From an uncultured Bacteroidales bacterium (GTDB lineage Bacteria > Bacteroidota > Bacteroidia > Bacteroidales > Paludibacteraceae), in assembly GCA_900319105.1 (NCBI GenBank), contig ONND01000006.1:173363-237362 (forward strand): DNA of 64,000 bases, given 5' to 3'. A program made the position numbers and the translations under genes. The notes under the pieces are model-generated. The model saw only the letters and a program-made list of their open reading frames with translations, made no database searches and was not told the origin of the DNA. Shown here piece by piece: positions 17,267-25,158 of the stretch (its first letter is position 1; every line of letters starts with the position of its first letter).

Positions 17267-18313
17267 TTATTTCACTTCCTGTCCGGACGGCGTATATACC
17301 TTCTCGCCGCGGAGAATATATAGTTGACCGTTTCGGAGCTGTTTGCCGGTATGGATTTCGGCTGAAGATGGGATAGGGGAGAAACCGGTAGGAGTATCCA
17401 TCGGACGAACGTACTTGTAAATGGGCATGTCGCTCTTGTCGTCACTCGTAGTATAGAACGTAGTGGAGTCCAGCCATGCCAGAGCTTCTCCTTGCGTTTC
17501 CTCCTGATAGGCGGCTATCTGAACGGGTTTGCGCAACGCTGTCTGGCTTAAGCTCTCTGTTCCCTTCCGCTCCCAAAGAAGCACATAAGGTTTGCTCTTG
17601 ATTGCCATCCACTTGCCGTCCGGCGTAATATCTCCGCCTGTGCAGTAGTTGAATTTTGATCCGTTACCCAATCCGGTCACTTTGGTCAGAGTCTGCATGG
17701 TAGTGCCGTAATCCGTGCGGAAAGGTATTTTATAGAGGGTGCAAACGGCCTTTTTGACCTTATCGACGATGTAGAACATCTGCTCAACAGGATCGTACAT
17801 GAGAGTCTCTGCATTGTGCGCGTTGCCGTCGGGAAAACCGAAACGGATATACTTCACGCTTGAGTTCTTCGTACCGGAAGCAATAGCCGGCTCTTCGAAA
17901 TAATAGATGTAATAGTTATCTTTGTACTCTCCGTTATTATCGCCGAAGGCTCCGATAAAAACATAGTTCTTGTTGTTATATACACCGGTAGCGATATCCT
18001 CCCAGTCGTCGCGTCCCGGATCGTCGGAAATGGTTACGGTCATAGCCAGCGTGCCATCCGGCTTAACCGCTACGATCATCTTGTTGGAGCCGGTGTTCTC
18101 ATCGCCGTGTGCCCATAAATAGCCGGGAGTCGTTCGCGAACAAGCCAAACCGCTTGTCTCCGGCATGACACTCTTCTTCATAGTACCGCACTCACTACGA
18201 GTGAATTCATTGTTCAGCTCAAGAGTTGTTCCATCATAATTGATGCCGGTAGCAGACCATGCTGCAACTGCCGTCATGAGCCCGCAAAAGAGCCATATAA
18301 ATCTTCTTTTCAT
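17267..18313 (-). CDS. Secreted beta-propeller-like protein with C-terminal sorting-like tail
   Basis: I start at ATG 18313 (MKRRFIWLFCG), because the promoter at 18338-18369 lies inside the longer frame. The roughly 348-residue product has a signal peptide (1-20) and a region with repeated strand motifs and Asp/Gly turns (AVKPDGTLAM, GAFGDNNGEY, TPDGKWMAIKS, AWLDSTTFYTT) that suggests a beta-propeller. It ends with GQLYILRGEKVYTPSGQEVK, a tail shared with the proteins at 52440 and 54838. I read that tail as a short type IX secretion-like or surface-sorting signal. The ligand or activity is unknown. Confidence 0.82.
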   Translation of the reverse strand: MKRRFIWLFCGLMTAVAAWSATGINYDGTTLELNNEFTRSECGTMKKSVMPETSGLACSRTTPGYLWAHGDENTGSNKMIVAVKPDGTLAMTVTISDDPGRDDWEDIATGVYNNKNYVFIGAFGDNNGEYKDNYYIYYFEEPAIASGTKNSSVKYIRFGFPDGNAHNAETLMYDPVEQMFYIVDKVKKAVCTLYKIPFRTDYGTTMQTLTKVTGLGNGSKFNYCTGGDITPDGKWMAIKSKPYVLLWERKGTESLSQTALRKPVQIAAYQEETQGEALAWLDSTTFYTTSDDKSDMPIYKYVRPMDTPTGFSPIPSSAEIHTGKQLRNGQLYILRGEKVYTPSGQEVK

Positions 18314-18337
18314 GTGTTTGGATTTAAAAAAATCGCA

Positions 18338-18369
18338 CAAAGATACAACTTTTTTTTGATAAGTGCAAA
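18338..18369 (-). promoter_or_regulatory. Promoter of the 17267-18313 gene
   Basis: Minus-strand TTTG (18366-18369), a 20-nt spacer, and TATCTTTG (18338-18345). The predicted start of transcription leaves a leader of about 20 nt before ATG 18313. Confidence 0.8.
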
Positions 18370-18380
18370 TATAAAAGCAA

Positions 18381-18412
18381 AATAAACCCCAAAAGTGTTT
18401 CACTTTCGGGGT
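18381..18412 (-). terminator. Intrinsic terminator after the FadL-type gene
   Basis: The minus-strand hairpin CCCCGAAAGTG/CACTTTTGGGG is followed by TTTATTTT and begins 9 nt past the stop codon. The promoter of the next gene follows directly. Confidence 0.85.
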
Positions 18413-18419
18413 CAATTCA

Positions 18420-19763
18420 TTAATAATGGAGGTTGACTGCGATTCCTACGACGTCATTCTTGCGCGAGTAGTTGACCGTGTAGTCCATGCCCGGAGCTAC
18501 CTCGGTCGTCACTTTGCGATGCCCATAGAACGAGTGCATGTAACCCAGATCAATATTCCAGTGGTCATTAATATTGACGCGGAAGCCCATCAGAATTGAA
18601 TAGCTGTTTACCTGGAAATCCAAATCCGACATCTCTTTGTCTCGCATGTTATAGAAACCGCTCTGGTATCCGCATGAGAAAGTGAGATATTTGATGATGT
18701 CCCATTCCAAACCGAAACAAGCCTCATGCGTGCCCGGGTTATCTTTATTGAGTTTATTTCCGGCAATATTCTCGCGCTCGGCGTGCTTCTCGTCGAAATA
18801 ACGATACGACAGAGCCAGACGCAAAGGTTGGATAGGTGCGTATTGCAGGCCGACCATGAAATAGCCCGGGATATCGCTGCGGAAAGACTCACCATCCTGT
18901 GCGTTCTTCAAGCGTTCTGCTATCTCGCCCGTGGATGCGGCGGGACTATTATGCGCTTTCGTCTTCATCTTCAGGTACGTCTGGAATTGCCAGCGGGCAC
19001 TAATGTTAAATTTCTCATTCAGGCGATAGTCGATACCAATAACAGGTGTTGCGCCAAAACCCTTCTGGGTGCAATCCAATAAAACATTCGGGATAACTTG
19101 CGGACCCAGAACGGTATTGATCTGAATATCACTCAACCCACCATCGTAACTGTTGGTCGCATATACGGCCTGCAAACCGAGTGCAACCGCCAAATGATCC
19201 TTAATAATCTCATAACTTGAACCCAAATAGATTCCGAACTGGTATGACTCTCCGGTAATATCGGAATACATACTGTACGATACCTTTTGACCGGTTTTCT
19301 GCATCGCCTGAGCTGCTTGTGCTGCTACTAACTGCTCCAACAGACCGATACCGTCACGGAATTTGCATTTACCGCCACCTCCAACGATATTAAACGACGC
19401 TTGGATATTCCAGCGATCCCAGTTGTAGGCTATGCGTGCACTCGGGATAACAGGAGCAAAGGCTTTTCCTTTATATTTGACCGTAGATTGACCTAAATGA
19501 TCTGCGTTCAAGGCAAAAAGCGAGAACGTGGACTCGGTGTTACGCTCCTGAATAGCGGTCTGCATACCTGCCGAGGCGTGAATACCGTTGGGCAGGAAAG
19601 CGGTTCCTGCCGGGTTGAAATAAATACCGTCAATGTCAATCGCACCTTCGCGAGCTGGGTTGCGCAAATAGGCTACTGACATGTTAGTGTTTGTTACTAA
19701 ACCTCCGGCGTAAGCCGTCATTGTACTTAGCATAAATGCTAAGATAGTGAAGAATTTTTTCAT
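18420..19763 (-). CDS. FadL/OmpP1-type outer-membrane transporter
   Basis: The 447-residue protein (from MKKFF at 19763) has a signal peptide ending AYA and begins its mature part with GGLVTNTNMSVAYLRNPAREGAIDIDGIYFNPAG. The NPA/NPAG pair in the N-terminal plug is typical of the FadL/toluene-transporter family. The rest consists of alternating barrel strands ending in VGIAVNLHY. Such porins bring hydrophobic compounds through the outer membrane; in Bacteroidota the ligand is usually unknown. It has a TACCTTTG box upstream (19792-19799) and its own terminator, so it is monocistronic. Confidence 0.9.
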   Translation of the reverse strand: MKKFFTILAFMLSTMTAYAGGLVTNTNMSVAYLRNPAREGAIDIDGIYFNPAGTAFLPNGIHASAGMQTAIQERNTESTFSLFALNADHLGQSTVKYKGKAFAPVIPSARIAYNWDRWNIQASFNIVGGGGKCKFRDGIGLLEQLVAAQAAQAMQKTGQKVSYSMYSDITGESYQFGIYLGSSYEIIKDHLAVALGLQAVYATNSYDGGLSDIQINTVLGPQVIPNVLLDCTQKGFGATPVIGIDYRLNEKFNISARWQFQTYLKMKTKAHNSPAASTGEIAERLKNAQDGESFRSDIPGYFMVGLQYAPIQPLRLALSYRYFDEKHAERENIAGNKLNKDNPGTHEACFGLEWDIIKYLTFSCGYQSGFYNMRDKEMSDLDFQVNSYSILMGFRVNINDHWNIDLGYMHSFYGHRKVTTEVAPGMDYTVNYSRKNDVVGIAVNLHY

Positions 19764-19791
19764 TTGCACTTTAATTTTTTAAAATTCGCCG

Positions 19792-19799
19792 CAAAGGTA
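19792..19799 (-). promoter_or_regulatory. -7 box upstream of the FadL-type gene
   Basis: TACCTTTG on the minus strand, 28 nt before the start codon. No good TTTG is seen at the usual 20-nt distance, so the -33 element is weak. Confidence 0.55.
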
Positions 19800-19860
19800 G
19801 TGCTTTGTTTTCGAATACGCGTTCGAAAAGTGATTTTTTTTGTGGAAAAGCGAAAAAATA

Positions 19861-19892
19861 TTTGCATATATGGCAAAAAAGCAGTACTTTTG
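19861..19892 (+). promoter_or_regulatory. Promoter of murI
   Basis: TTTG (19861-19864), a 20-nt spacer and TACTTTTG (19885-19892). The expected start of transcription is within a few bases of the ATG at 19902, so the mRNA would be almost leaderless. Confidence 0.85.
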
Positions 19893-19901
19893 CAAGCGGT
19901 T

Positions 19902-20903
19902 ATGGCAAAGATAGGTATTTTTGATAGCGGTTATGGCGGATTGACCATTTTGGATGCGATCCGTAAGGAACTTCCTCAGTACGATTATTTGTACTTGGGG
20001 GACAACGCGCGTGCGCCTTATGGCACGCACTCGTTCGATGTTATATACCGCTATACGCTGGAGGCTGTGAAGTATTTGTTTGAACAAGACTGTGCCCTCG
20101 TCATTCTGGCTTGCAATACCGCGAGTGCGAAAGCGTTGCGAACGATTCAGCAGCGCGACCTCCCGCTTCTTCGCTCTGTCGGTCCGAAGGACGGTCTGTC
20201 AGCAAAGCGGTCTGTGCTCTGTCAGTCCGAAGGACGATCTCTTAATGTCTTGGGCGTCATCCGCCCTACGGTAGAGGCCGTGCCGGCTATTACGAAGACA
20301 GGTCATGTGGGAATTTTAGCAACACCGGCTACCGTTTCTTCCGAGAGTTATGTACTGGAGTTGCAAAAAATGTATTATAGCGAGCCAAGCGAGCGGTCTA
20401 ACAGCGAAGCGGTCTGTCAGCGAAGCGGTCTGTCTTCTGTCAGCCCGCAGGGCGGTCTCTTCGTCACCCAACAGGCATGCCCAATGTGGGTGCCACTCAT
20501 TGAGGCTGGCGAACATAACGGACCCGGTGCAAAATATTTTATTGGTAAGTACCTCAGAGAACTTCTCGCCAAAGACCCGTTGATTGATACAATCGTGCTT
20601 GGATGTACCCACTATCCGCTCATGAAAGCGCGGATTGATGAATGGCTTGCTTTCCGTCATGAACTCGAAGAATCAGAGTTCCCGGTGCCGGTGGAGACCC
20701 CGAAAGTAACTACTATTGCGCAAGGCGAACTGGAGGCGAAGAGCCTCAAGGATTATCTGGTTCGCCATCCGGAATACACTTCCCAACTTTCTACAGGCGG
20801 TACATGCACCTATCTGACTACAGAAAATGCGGACCGCTTCTCGCAATCCGCATCTATCTTCCTGTCCTCTCCCGTCCAGGCGGAACACATTGATCTGGAG
20901 TAA
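19902..20903 (+). CDS. murI: Glutamate racemase with two repeat-encoded insertions
   Basis: MurI converts L- to D-glutamate for peptidoglycan. The product starts MAKIGIFDSGYGGLT; catalytic cysteines lie in ACNTASA (Cys71) and GCTHYPLM. I chose ATG 19902 because it follows the promoter directly; an upstream frame from 19764 would contain the promoter. The length is 333 residues against about 270-280 for relatives. The excess comes from two in-frame insertions: about 24 residues after LPLL (20171-20241) and about 27 after KMYYSE (20380-20460). Both are encoded by small palindromic units with the core GAAGCGGTCTGTC. Flanking sequence is well conserved, so the enzyme is probably functional. Confidence 0.94.
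   Translation: MAKIGIFDSGYGGLTILDAIRKELPQYDYLYLGDNARAPYGTHSFDVIYRYTLEAVKYLFEQDCALVILACNTASAKALRTIQQRDLPLLRSVGPKDGLSAKRSVLCQSEGRSLNVLGVIRPTVEAVPAITKTGHVGILATPATVSSESYVLELQKMYYSEPSERSNSEAVCQRSGLSSVSPQGGLFVTQQACPMWVPLIEAGEHNGPGAKYFIGKYLRELLAKDPLIDTIVLGCTHYPLMKARIDEWLAFRHELEESEFPVPVETPKVTTIAQGELEAKSLKDYLVRHPEYTSQLSTGGTCTYLTTENADRFSQSASIFLSSPVQAEHIDLE
20171..20241. repeat. Palindromic repeat cluster 1 inside murI
   Basis: Tandem units of the form GGTCTGTCAGC-AAAGC and CCGAAGGACGGTCTGTC are inserted in frame between LPLL and LNVLGVIRP of MurI. They encode about 24 residues not expected in the family. Confidence 0.8.
20380..20460. repeat. Palindromic repeat cluster 2 inside murI
   Basis: Three to four tandem units with the core AGCGAAGCGGTCTGTC, plus a variant with CCCGCAGGGCGG, separate KMYYSE from VTQQACPMWV in MurI. 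It belongs to the same repeat family as cluster 1. Confidence 0.8.
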
Positions 20904-20993
20904 TTTTTCGTAAATTTTAGTGTAAAAAAGCAGAATAACTGCGGGTACATGGGTCTGTAACCCTGTATAATCGTCCGCGTTTGGTCGTTGAAA

Positions 20994-21066
20994 TAACCTA
21001 CTAATCACCTACTAATCACCTACTAATAACCTACTAAATACATACTAATTATATACTAATCGCGTA
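20994..21066. repeat. CTACTAATCAC-type tandem repeat
   Basis: About six degenerate 10-11-nt units (CTACTAATCAC, then CTACTAATAAC, ATACTAATTAT) lie in the 328-nt gap after murI. The rest of the gap shows no gene, only a purine-rich stretch with a duplicated AATGAATGAAAAACAAAAAA and the terminator. Confidence 0.75.
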
Positions 21067-21142
21067 CTGTAGGACTGACATGGGGAAAAGGAGGAGACAA
21101 GGAGAAAAAATGAATGAAAAACAAAAAAGAATGAATGAAAAA

Positions 21143-21182
21143 CAAAAAAAATGACATACGCAAAATTGTATGCCATTTTTTT
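21143..21182. terminator. Bidirectional terminator between murI and the protease gene
   Basis: The stem ATGACATAC (21151-21159)/GTATGCCAT (21168-21176) has A/T runs on both sides. It can stop murI on the plus strand and the 21232-23452 operon on the minus strand. Confidence 0.85.
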
Positions 21183-21231
21183 GAGAAATTGATGGTTTTG
21201 AGGTTACCCAGTTCGGGTAAACAAGCCGATT

Positions 21232-22704
21232 TTACCAAGCGACACCCAGAGAGAGGCCGATGCCATGTTGGAGATATTGGTTGAAGGCTTTTTGGCTGGA
21301 TTGCTCCTTGAAGGGCGTGATTTTCAATTCATTCTTGGTCCACTGCCAATTCATGTTGTAATGAAGTCCCACTACAAAATCGGCAGATTTAAGAGGAATG
21401 TGCCAATCGAGTCCAACACGTGTGTCGGCGCTGATGGCAAAACCGCCATCGATGTTTCCGGTCTTCATGGGACCGGCTCCTGCGCTTTGAGTGATACGCG
21501 GTGCCAGTATGTGATTTCCTATTTGTATAGGCAACTGTCCTCCGACATAGAGCCCGAACATCGCTCCCGCGCGGGTTTTATAACCTAACTTGGTAGCGAA
21601 AATCTCGTCCTCGGTCATGGCTTCTTCGATAAGCGCGGTTATCTGCACGCCGGTAGCGATATAAAGGCCGACCTGTTGGTTCATACCCAAAAAGTTGTCG
21701 TAAATCAGGCGTACGTCTCTGATTCGATCCATATCCTTCACTACGTGCGAAGCAGAGGCTTCAAAATGCTTGCTCTTCGCCAGTTTGCCGGACACCAGGC
21801 TGTCGCGGACAGCGAGCGTTCGCAAGGCAGGATCGAAGGGCAAATGCCAATCTTCTTTCTTTATGTTCTGTTGGGTCGAATCCGGCAGATGGCGGAAGAC
21901 GAACAACCAATCTTCGCCGGAGAGGTTCTGAAGGGGTTTGAGTTCCGGATGGGCAACCGCTTTCGGCGAAGCCAAGGAAGCCAAGAAAGCCTGAACATCC
22001 TCTTTCCCGATAGCCAAGCCGACTCCTTCGCGGTAAAAAGCCTTCCAGGTGTTGATACCCAAGATTTCGTATTTGCCTTCGGCATTTTTGAGCAGTAGCG
22101 GTCCTCCGCTGCTACCGGGATCGATAGAGGCGGTATGCTGGATGATACGCGAAGCGCGCTCGTGACTATCGACATCCACGCGTGCGTTGGAGATGCTTCC
22201 GCGCGTGAGTTGCCAAGAGGGTTTGTCCGCCAACTCAGGGAAGCCCGCCGCCACGATAGAGACATCTTCCTCAATCTCACCGGCATAAAGCGGCAGAGGG
22301 ATCATCTCACATTCCGCAGGAAGGGCGATTGCCGCCAAGTCCGTTTCGCCGATATTCGCCACTTCGCAATGTTCGTAGCGGAGCGTTTTCTCGTGGAGCT
22401 GGAAGGTGAGGGTTGCTTTCTCGGCGTAGCCGATGACATGGAGGTTGGTGAGCACATATTTCTTACCGCCATGCTCCACCACAACGCCGGACCCAAAGGT
22501 TCCTTCGTTCTTATAGGCGGTCAGGGCCTGCGAGGCACTCCGCATACCGGCACGCGCCATGTACAAAGAGTAATCCGCCATCATCGCTCTTTCCGAGTCC
22601 GCAAACTCAGGAGAAACGATACATACGCTGTGCCGCAGTCCTTGCGCGGACGCCGACATCCATACACATAGCAGCAAAGCTGCCAAAGAGTAGAAACGTT
22701 TCAT
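21232..22704 (-). CDS. Secreted trypsin-like serine protease with C-terminal beta domain
   Basis: Starting at MKRFYSLAAL (22704), the 490-residue product has a signal peptide (1-20). Its trypsin/DegP-like protease domain (about 65-240) has His89 (LTNLHVIG), Asp122 (ETDLAAIAL) and Ser199 (DPGSSGGP). There is no PDZ domain. The middle (260-340) carries long helices. The last 120 residues read like outer-membrane strands (GAMFGLYVGGQLPIQIG, VGLDWHIPL, VVGLHYNMNWQW) and end GLSLGVAW with an aromatic terminus. This suggests a protease attached to or inserted in the outer membrane. It follows the 22715 gene by 10 nt and probably shares its promoter. Confidence 0.85.
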   Translation of the reverse strand: MKRFYSLAALLLCVWMSASAQGLRHSVCIVSPEFADSERAMMADYSLYMARAGMRSASQALTAYKNEGTFGSGVVVEHGGKKYVLTNLHVIGYAEKATLTFQLHEKTLRYEHCEVANIGETDLAAIALPAECEMIPLPLYAGEIEEDVSIVAAGFPELADKPSWQLTRGSISNARVDVDSHERASRIIQHTASIDPGSSGGPLLLKNAEGKYEILGINTWKAFYREGVGLAIGKEDVQAFLASLASPKAVAHPELKPLQNLSGEDWLFVFRHLPDSTQQNIKKEDWHLPFDPALRTLAVRDSLVSGKLAKSKHFEASASHVVKDMDRIRDVRLIYDNFLGMNQQVGLYIATGVQITALIEEAMTEDEIFATKLGYKTRAGAMFGLYVGGQLPIQIGNHILAPRITQSAGAGPMKTGNIDGGFAISADTRVGLDWHIPLKSADFVVGLHYNMNWQWTKNELKITPFKEQSSQKAFNQYLQHGIGLSLGVAW

Positions 22705-22714
22705 ATTGTAAGAA

Positions 22715-23452
22715 TTATTCATCGTCGCCAACTACGCCATTAGACACCGAATCCGTCTTAATCTCCGGAATGATTTTTGCAGGCTGTTCGGCTTTCTTGC
22801 CACCTGCCATTTCGTCCAAGATATACTGCATGTCCGAGCCTTTGAGTTTGCCTTTCTTGATAGCCGTAGCGATCTCTTCATTCTCAGCAAACAGTTTCGC
22901 TGCCGCTTTCTTCATTGCCATAAAACTGCCATTCACCATTGCCAATTCAGCCAGTTCCAACTCCGGGCGGACGAGATAATAGAGCGTGGGGGTATCCGGA
23001 GCGTTTCCACCGACGAATTTTATGAAATTCAGGTCGCCTGTTTTCTTATCCATCTGGTAGTTCTGCTCGCACTCGAAAATCACACCCCAGGCACTTCCCA
23101 TAACGGGATTTCCCCACTGGTGCTCGCTCTGCATGAATGATTTGCGGGCGTGGATATAATACAACACGTGCTTCTTGTCCGGGAAATCCTTATGCCAGAT
23201 TTTAATGCCAATAATATCCGCCGCCTCTATATTGATGTGTCCTTTATCCCCTGCATTCTTTTTTGCTCCGAGTTTGCTTTTGCCGACGCGGGGCAACTCC
23301 AGCTCCGCGAACTCTTCGGAATGTCCGTCCTTAAAGAACACCTCTCCCGGGTAGTAATGCGGGGTGAGCAAGCTCATTTGGGTAATAAACTGCGCCTGAA
23401 GCGCTACGCTGACAAAGACTGCTGCCAGAACAAGAAGAAATCTTTTTCTCAT
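22715..23452 (-). CDS. Secreted protein of unknown function, operon partner of the protease
   Basis: From MRKRFLLVL (23452) the product has 245 residues with a signal peptide ending LQAQ. It contains two regions: a beta-rich part (PGEVFFKDGHSEEFAELELPRVG, INIEAADIIGIKIWH, YYIHARKSFM) and a helical C-terminus (MKKAAAKLFAENEEIATAIKKG) ending in an acidic tail. The longer frame to 23536 would include the promoter, so the later ATG is preferred. It is probably periplasmic or surface-exposed. The protease gene follows after 10 nt, so this could be a partner or substrate of the protease; that is inference. Confidence 0.8.
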   Translation of the reverse strand: MRKRFLLVLAAVFVSVALQAQFITQMSLLTPHYYPGEVFFKDGHSEEFAELELPRVGKSKLGAKKNAGDKGHINIEAADIIGIKIWHKDFPDKKHVLYYIHARKSFMQSEHQWGNPVMGSAWGVIFECEQNYQMDKKTGDLNFIKFVGGNAPDTPTLYYLVRPELELAELAMVNGSFMAMKKAAAKLFAENEEIATAIKKGKLKGSDMQYILDEMAGGKKAEQPAKIIPEIKTDSVSNGVVGDDE

Positions 23453-23482
23453 AAATTTGAATGTTTTATTAACAATTCGCTG

Positions 23483-23514
23483 CAAAATTACAGCTTTTTC
23501 TTGAAATATGCAAT
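23483..23514 (-). promoter_or_regulatory. Promoter of the 22715-21232 operon
   Basis: Minus-strand ATTG (one mismatch to TTTG, 23511-23514), a 20-nt spacer and TAATTTTG (23483-23490), 30 nt before ATG 23452. Confidence 0.65.
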
Positions 23515-23574
23515 AGTTTATAACATTTTTTACCATAAATACACAAAAAGCGTGCGCTTTCGTTCGCTTTATCT

Positions 23575-23705
23575 GATTATCTGAGGTCTTCGACTACCTT
23601 AATGTTTCAAATAAATGCACGGAAAACTCACGCTACTACGTGAGCGTGCATAAACCGTACTTGAAACATTAATGATTTCTGAAGTTGTCGAAGTTCCAGA
23701 TAATC
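23575..23705. repeat. Long imperfect inverted repeat B with nested hairpins
   Basis: Outer arms GATTATCTG (23575/23697), TTCGAC (23589/23687) and TTAATGTTTCAA (23599/23661) pair in order. Inside are ATGCACG/CGTGCAT (23615/23645) and CTCACG/CGTGAG (23627/23639). It lies in the 361-nt gap between the 23814 gene and the 22715 gene, upstream of the latter's promoter. About 20 nt further on, GCGCAACGCTTTGCGC (23734-23749) is another short palindrome; a similar one follows element C at 47391. No ORF is credible here. Confidence 0.75.
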
Positions 23706-23813
23706 AAGTTGGGCTTATTACGCTTTATGATGGCGCAACGCTTTGCGCTTTTATATTTCTATATTTTATCCGCTTTTTACGCTGTCGGTGCCAGCGGTCA
23801 GACTTGGGTAAGT

Positions 23814-24275
23814 TTATAGATCTCCGGACCAGCCGTGCCCTAAGTCCCAGTGCTCGTCGTATTTGAACTCAAAATACGGCAGGGCGAAGTATTTTTCCAA
23901 CAATGCGGTCAACTCCTCCTCTATGTCCTTTGCCCACTGACCGACAAAGACCACAAAATGATCCACCGCCCAAGATACGCGCCCACGCGGGACTTGGGTG
24001 TAATCGCCACTAAACTTCGTAGGCTCGTGCTTTGCCAGAGCCTTAAAATACTGTTTTTGCCAAACCTGCCTGTGCAAAGTCTGGTAGTTGATATACGGAA
24101 GTCCTTTGTCTGCGGCATCCTCTACCATCTTTGGTGTCAGTTCTTTTTTGTACACACCGAAGAAATCGTGCTCCTCGGGGTCGTACCAGAAGATTCCCAC
24201 CGCCGGCATGGGCTCGTCGAAGGACTTCATATCCTTCATAATGGCTTCTTTTTCGCTATGTGTTAAAGTGGTCAT
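23814..24275 (-). CDS. Conserved hypothetical protein (about 153 residues)
   Basis: Taking MTTLTHSEKE at 24275 as the start (the longer frame covers the promoter) gives a soluble 153-residue protein without a signal peptide. Conserved-looking blocks are GIFWYDPEEHDFFGVYKKEL, HRQVWQKQYF and the C-terminal YDEHWDLGHGW. I recall close relatives across Bacteroides and Porphyromonadaceae, always as hypothetical proteins. The Asp/His/Trp-rich blocks could be an active or binding site, but I know no assigned activity. It has its own promoter fused to the upstream terminator. It lies next to inverted repeat B. Confidence 0.85.
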   Translation of the reverse strand: MTTLTHSEKEAIMKDMKSFDEPMPAVGIFWYDPEEHDFFGVYKKELTPKMVEDAADKGLPYINYQTLHRQVWQKQYFKALAKHEPTKFSGDYTQVPRGRVSWAVDHFVVFVGQWAKDIEEELTALLEKYFALPYFEFKYDEHWDLGHGWSGDL

Positions 24276-24300
24276 ACTGCTATCCAAACCTTTGCGGGTG

Positions 24301-24332
24301 CAAAGGTACACAAAAAAAATGACACTTGCAAA
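24301..24332 (-). promoter_or_regulatory. Promoter of the 23814-24275 gene, inside a terminator stem
   Basis: Minus-strand TTTG (24329-24332), a 20-nt spacer and TACCTTTG (24301-24308). The TTTG and spacer are also the 3' stem and T-run of the aquaporin terminator (24311-24352). Confidence 0.8.
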
Positions 24333-24352
24333 AAAAAGTGCCATTTTTTTTG
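24311..24352 (-). terminator. Terminator after the aquaporin gene, overlapping the next promoter
   Basis: Minus-strand stem ATGGCACTT (24336-24344) and AAGTGTCAT (24319-24327) followed by eight T. It belongs to the same stem family as those at 17209 and 21143. Confidence 0.8.
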
Positions 24353-24403
24353 AGAATTTTCGATAAATCGAGAAAGCGAGTTATCGAGAGATCGAAAGTA
24401 CTG

Positions 24404-25117
24404 TTATTTCTTGCAGTTGCCTTCGCAGGTGATGCACTTGTAGCAGAGGCCGGCGAGGGCAGCGCCAACGAGCGGCGCTACGATGAAGAGCCAAAGCTGC
24501 GGAAGAGCGAGTGCGTTCTCGGAGAAGAGTGCCTGCGAGATCGAACGAGCCGGGTTAACCGACGTGTTGGTCAACGGAATAGAGATCAAGTGGATGAGGG
24601 TCAGAGTCAGACCGATGGCGAGACCACCGAAAGCACCATTAGCGTGCTTGCTGTCCGTCACGCCGAGGATCACCATGAGGAAGACAAACGTCAGGACGCA
24701 CTCGGTAGCGAAAGCACCCCAAACATTCGTCTGGAGATAACCTGCCTCTACGTCAGCAGCGGAGAAGAAATCGCCGTAGCCGTTCGCAGCAAACGTACCG
24801 ATCTCCATGCCTGCAGATTTAGCGATACCGAAGAGGATTGCAGCCGCAGCGATAGCGCCGAGGATCTGTGCACACCAGTAGCAGAACATCTCTTTGGCGG
24901 ACATACGACCGTTCACAAAAACACCCAGGCTGACAGCCGGATTGAGATGTGCGCCACTGATATGACCGATGCCATATGCCGCAGCGACGATCGTCAGACC
25001 GAACGCAAGGGCTACGCCCAGAAAACCAACATGTCCAAACAGGGCTGTTCCACAACCGCCCAGAACCAAAACTGCCGTTCCGAAGAACTCTGCAGCGAAC
25101 TTATTACATAATTTCAT
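24404..25117 (-). CDS. aqpZ: Aquaporin (MIP family channel)
   Basis: The 237-residue inner-membrane channel has six membrane helices and both half-helix NPA motifs: HLNPAVS at about residue 57 and VNPARS at about 180. The selectivity filter positions look like those of water-specific AqpZ-type proteins (His in GIGHISGAHLNP), so water transport is more likely than glycerol. The C-terminus carries a Cys-rich tail (CYKCITCEGNCKK) of four cysteines that is not part of the usual channel. The gene follows sufB after 41 nt on the same strand, an unusual neighbour. A good terminator follows. Confidence 0.94.
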   Translation of the reverse strand: MKLCNKFAAEFFGTAVLVLGGCGTALFGHVGFLGVALAFGLTIVAAAYGIGHISGAHLNPAVSLGVFVNGRMSAKEMFCYWCAQILGAIAAAAILFGIAKSAGMEIGTFAANGYGDFFSAADVEAGYLQTNVWGAFATECVLTFVFLMVILGVTDSKHANGAFGGLAIGLTLTLIHLISIPLTNTSVNPARSISQALFSENALALPQLWLFIVAPLVGAALAGLCYKCITCEGNCKK

Positions 25118-25158
25118 TTTGTTTTATTATTTAAGGGTTAAACAATAAATAGCTTTTT

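Noticed and set aside
19764-19901. N-terminal extension of murI
   Set aside because: The promoter TACTTTTG lies inside the extension, and the family starts at the IGIFDSGYGG block.
23575-23705. Retron RNA
   Set aside because: No reverse transcriptase gene lies nearby and the expected branching-guanosine layout is not evident.
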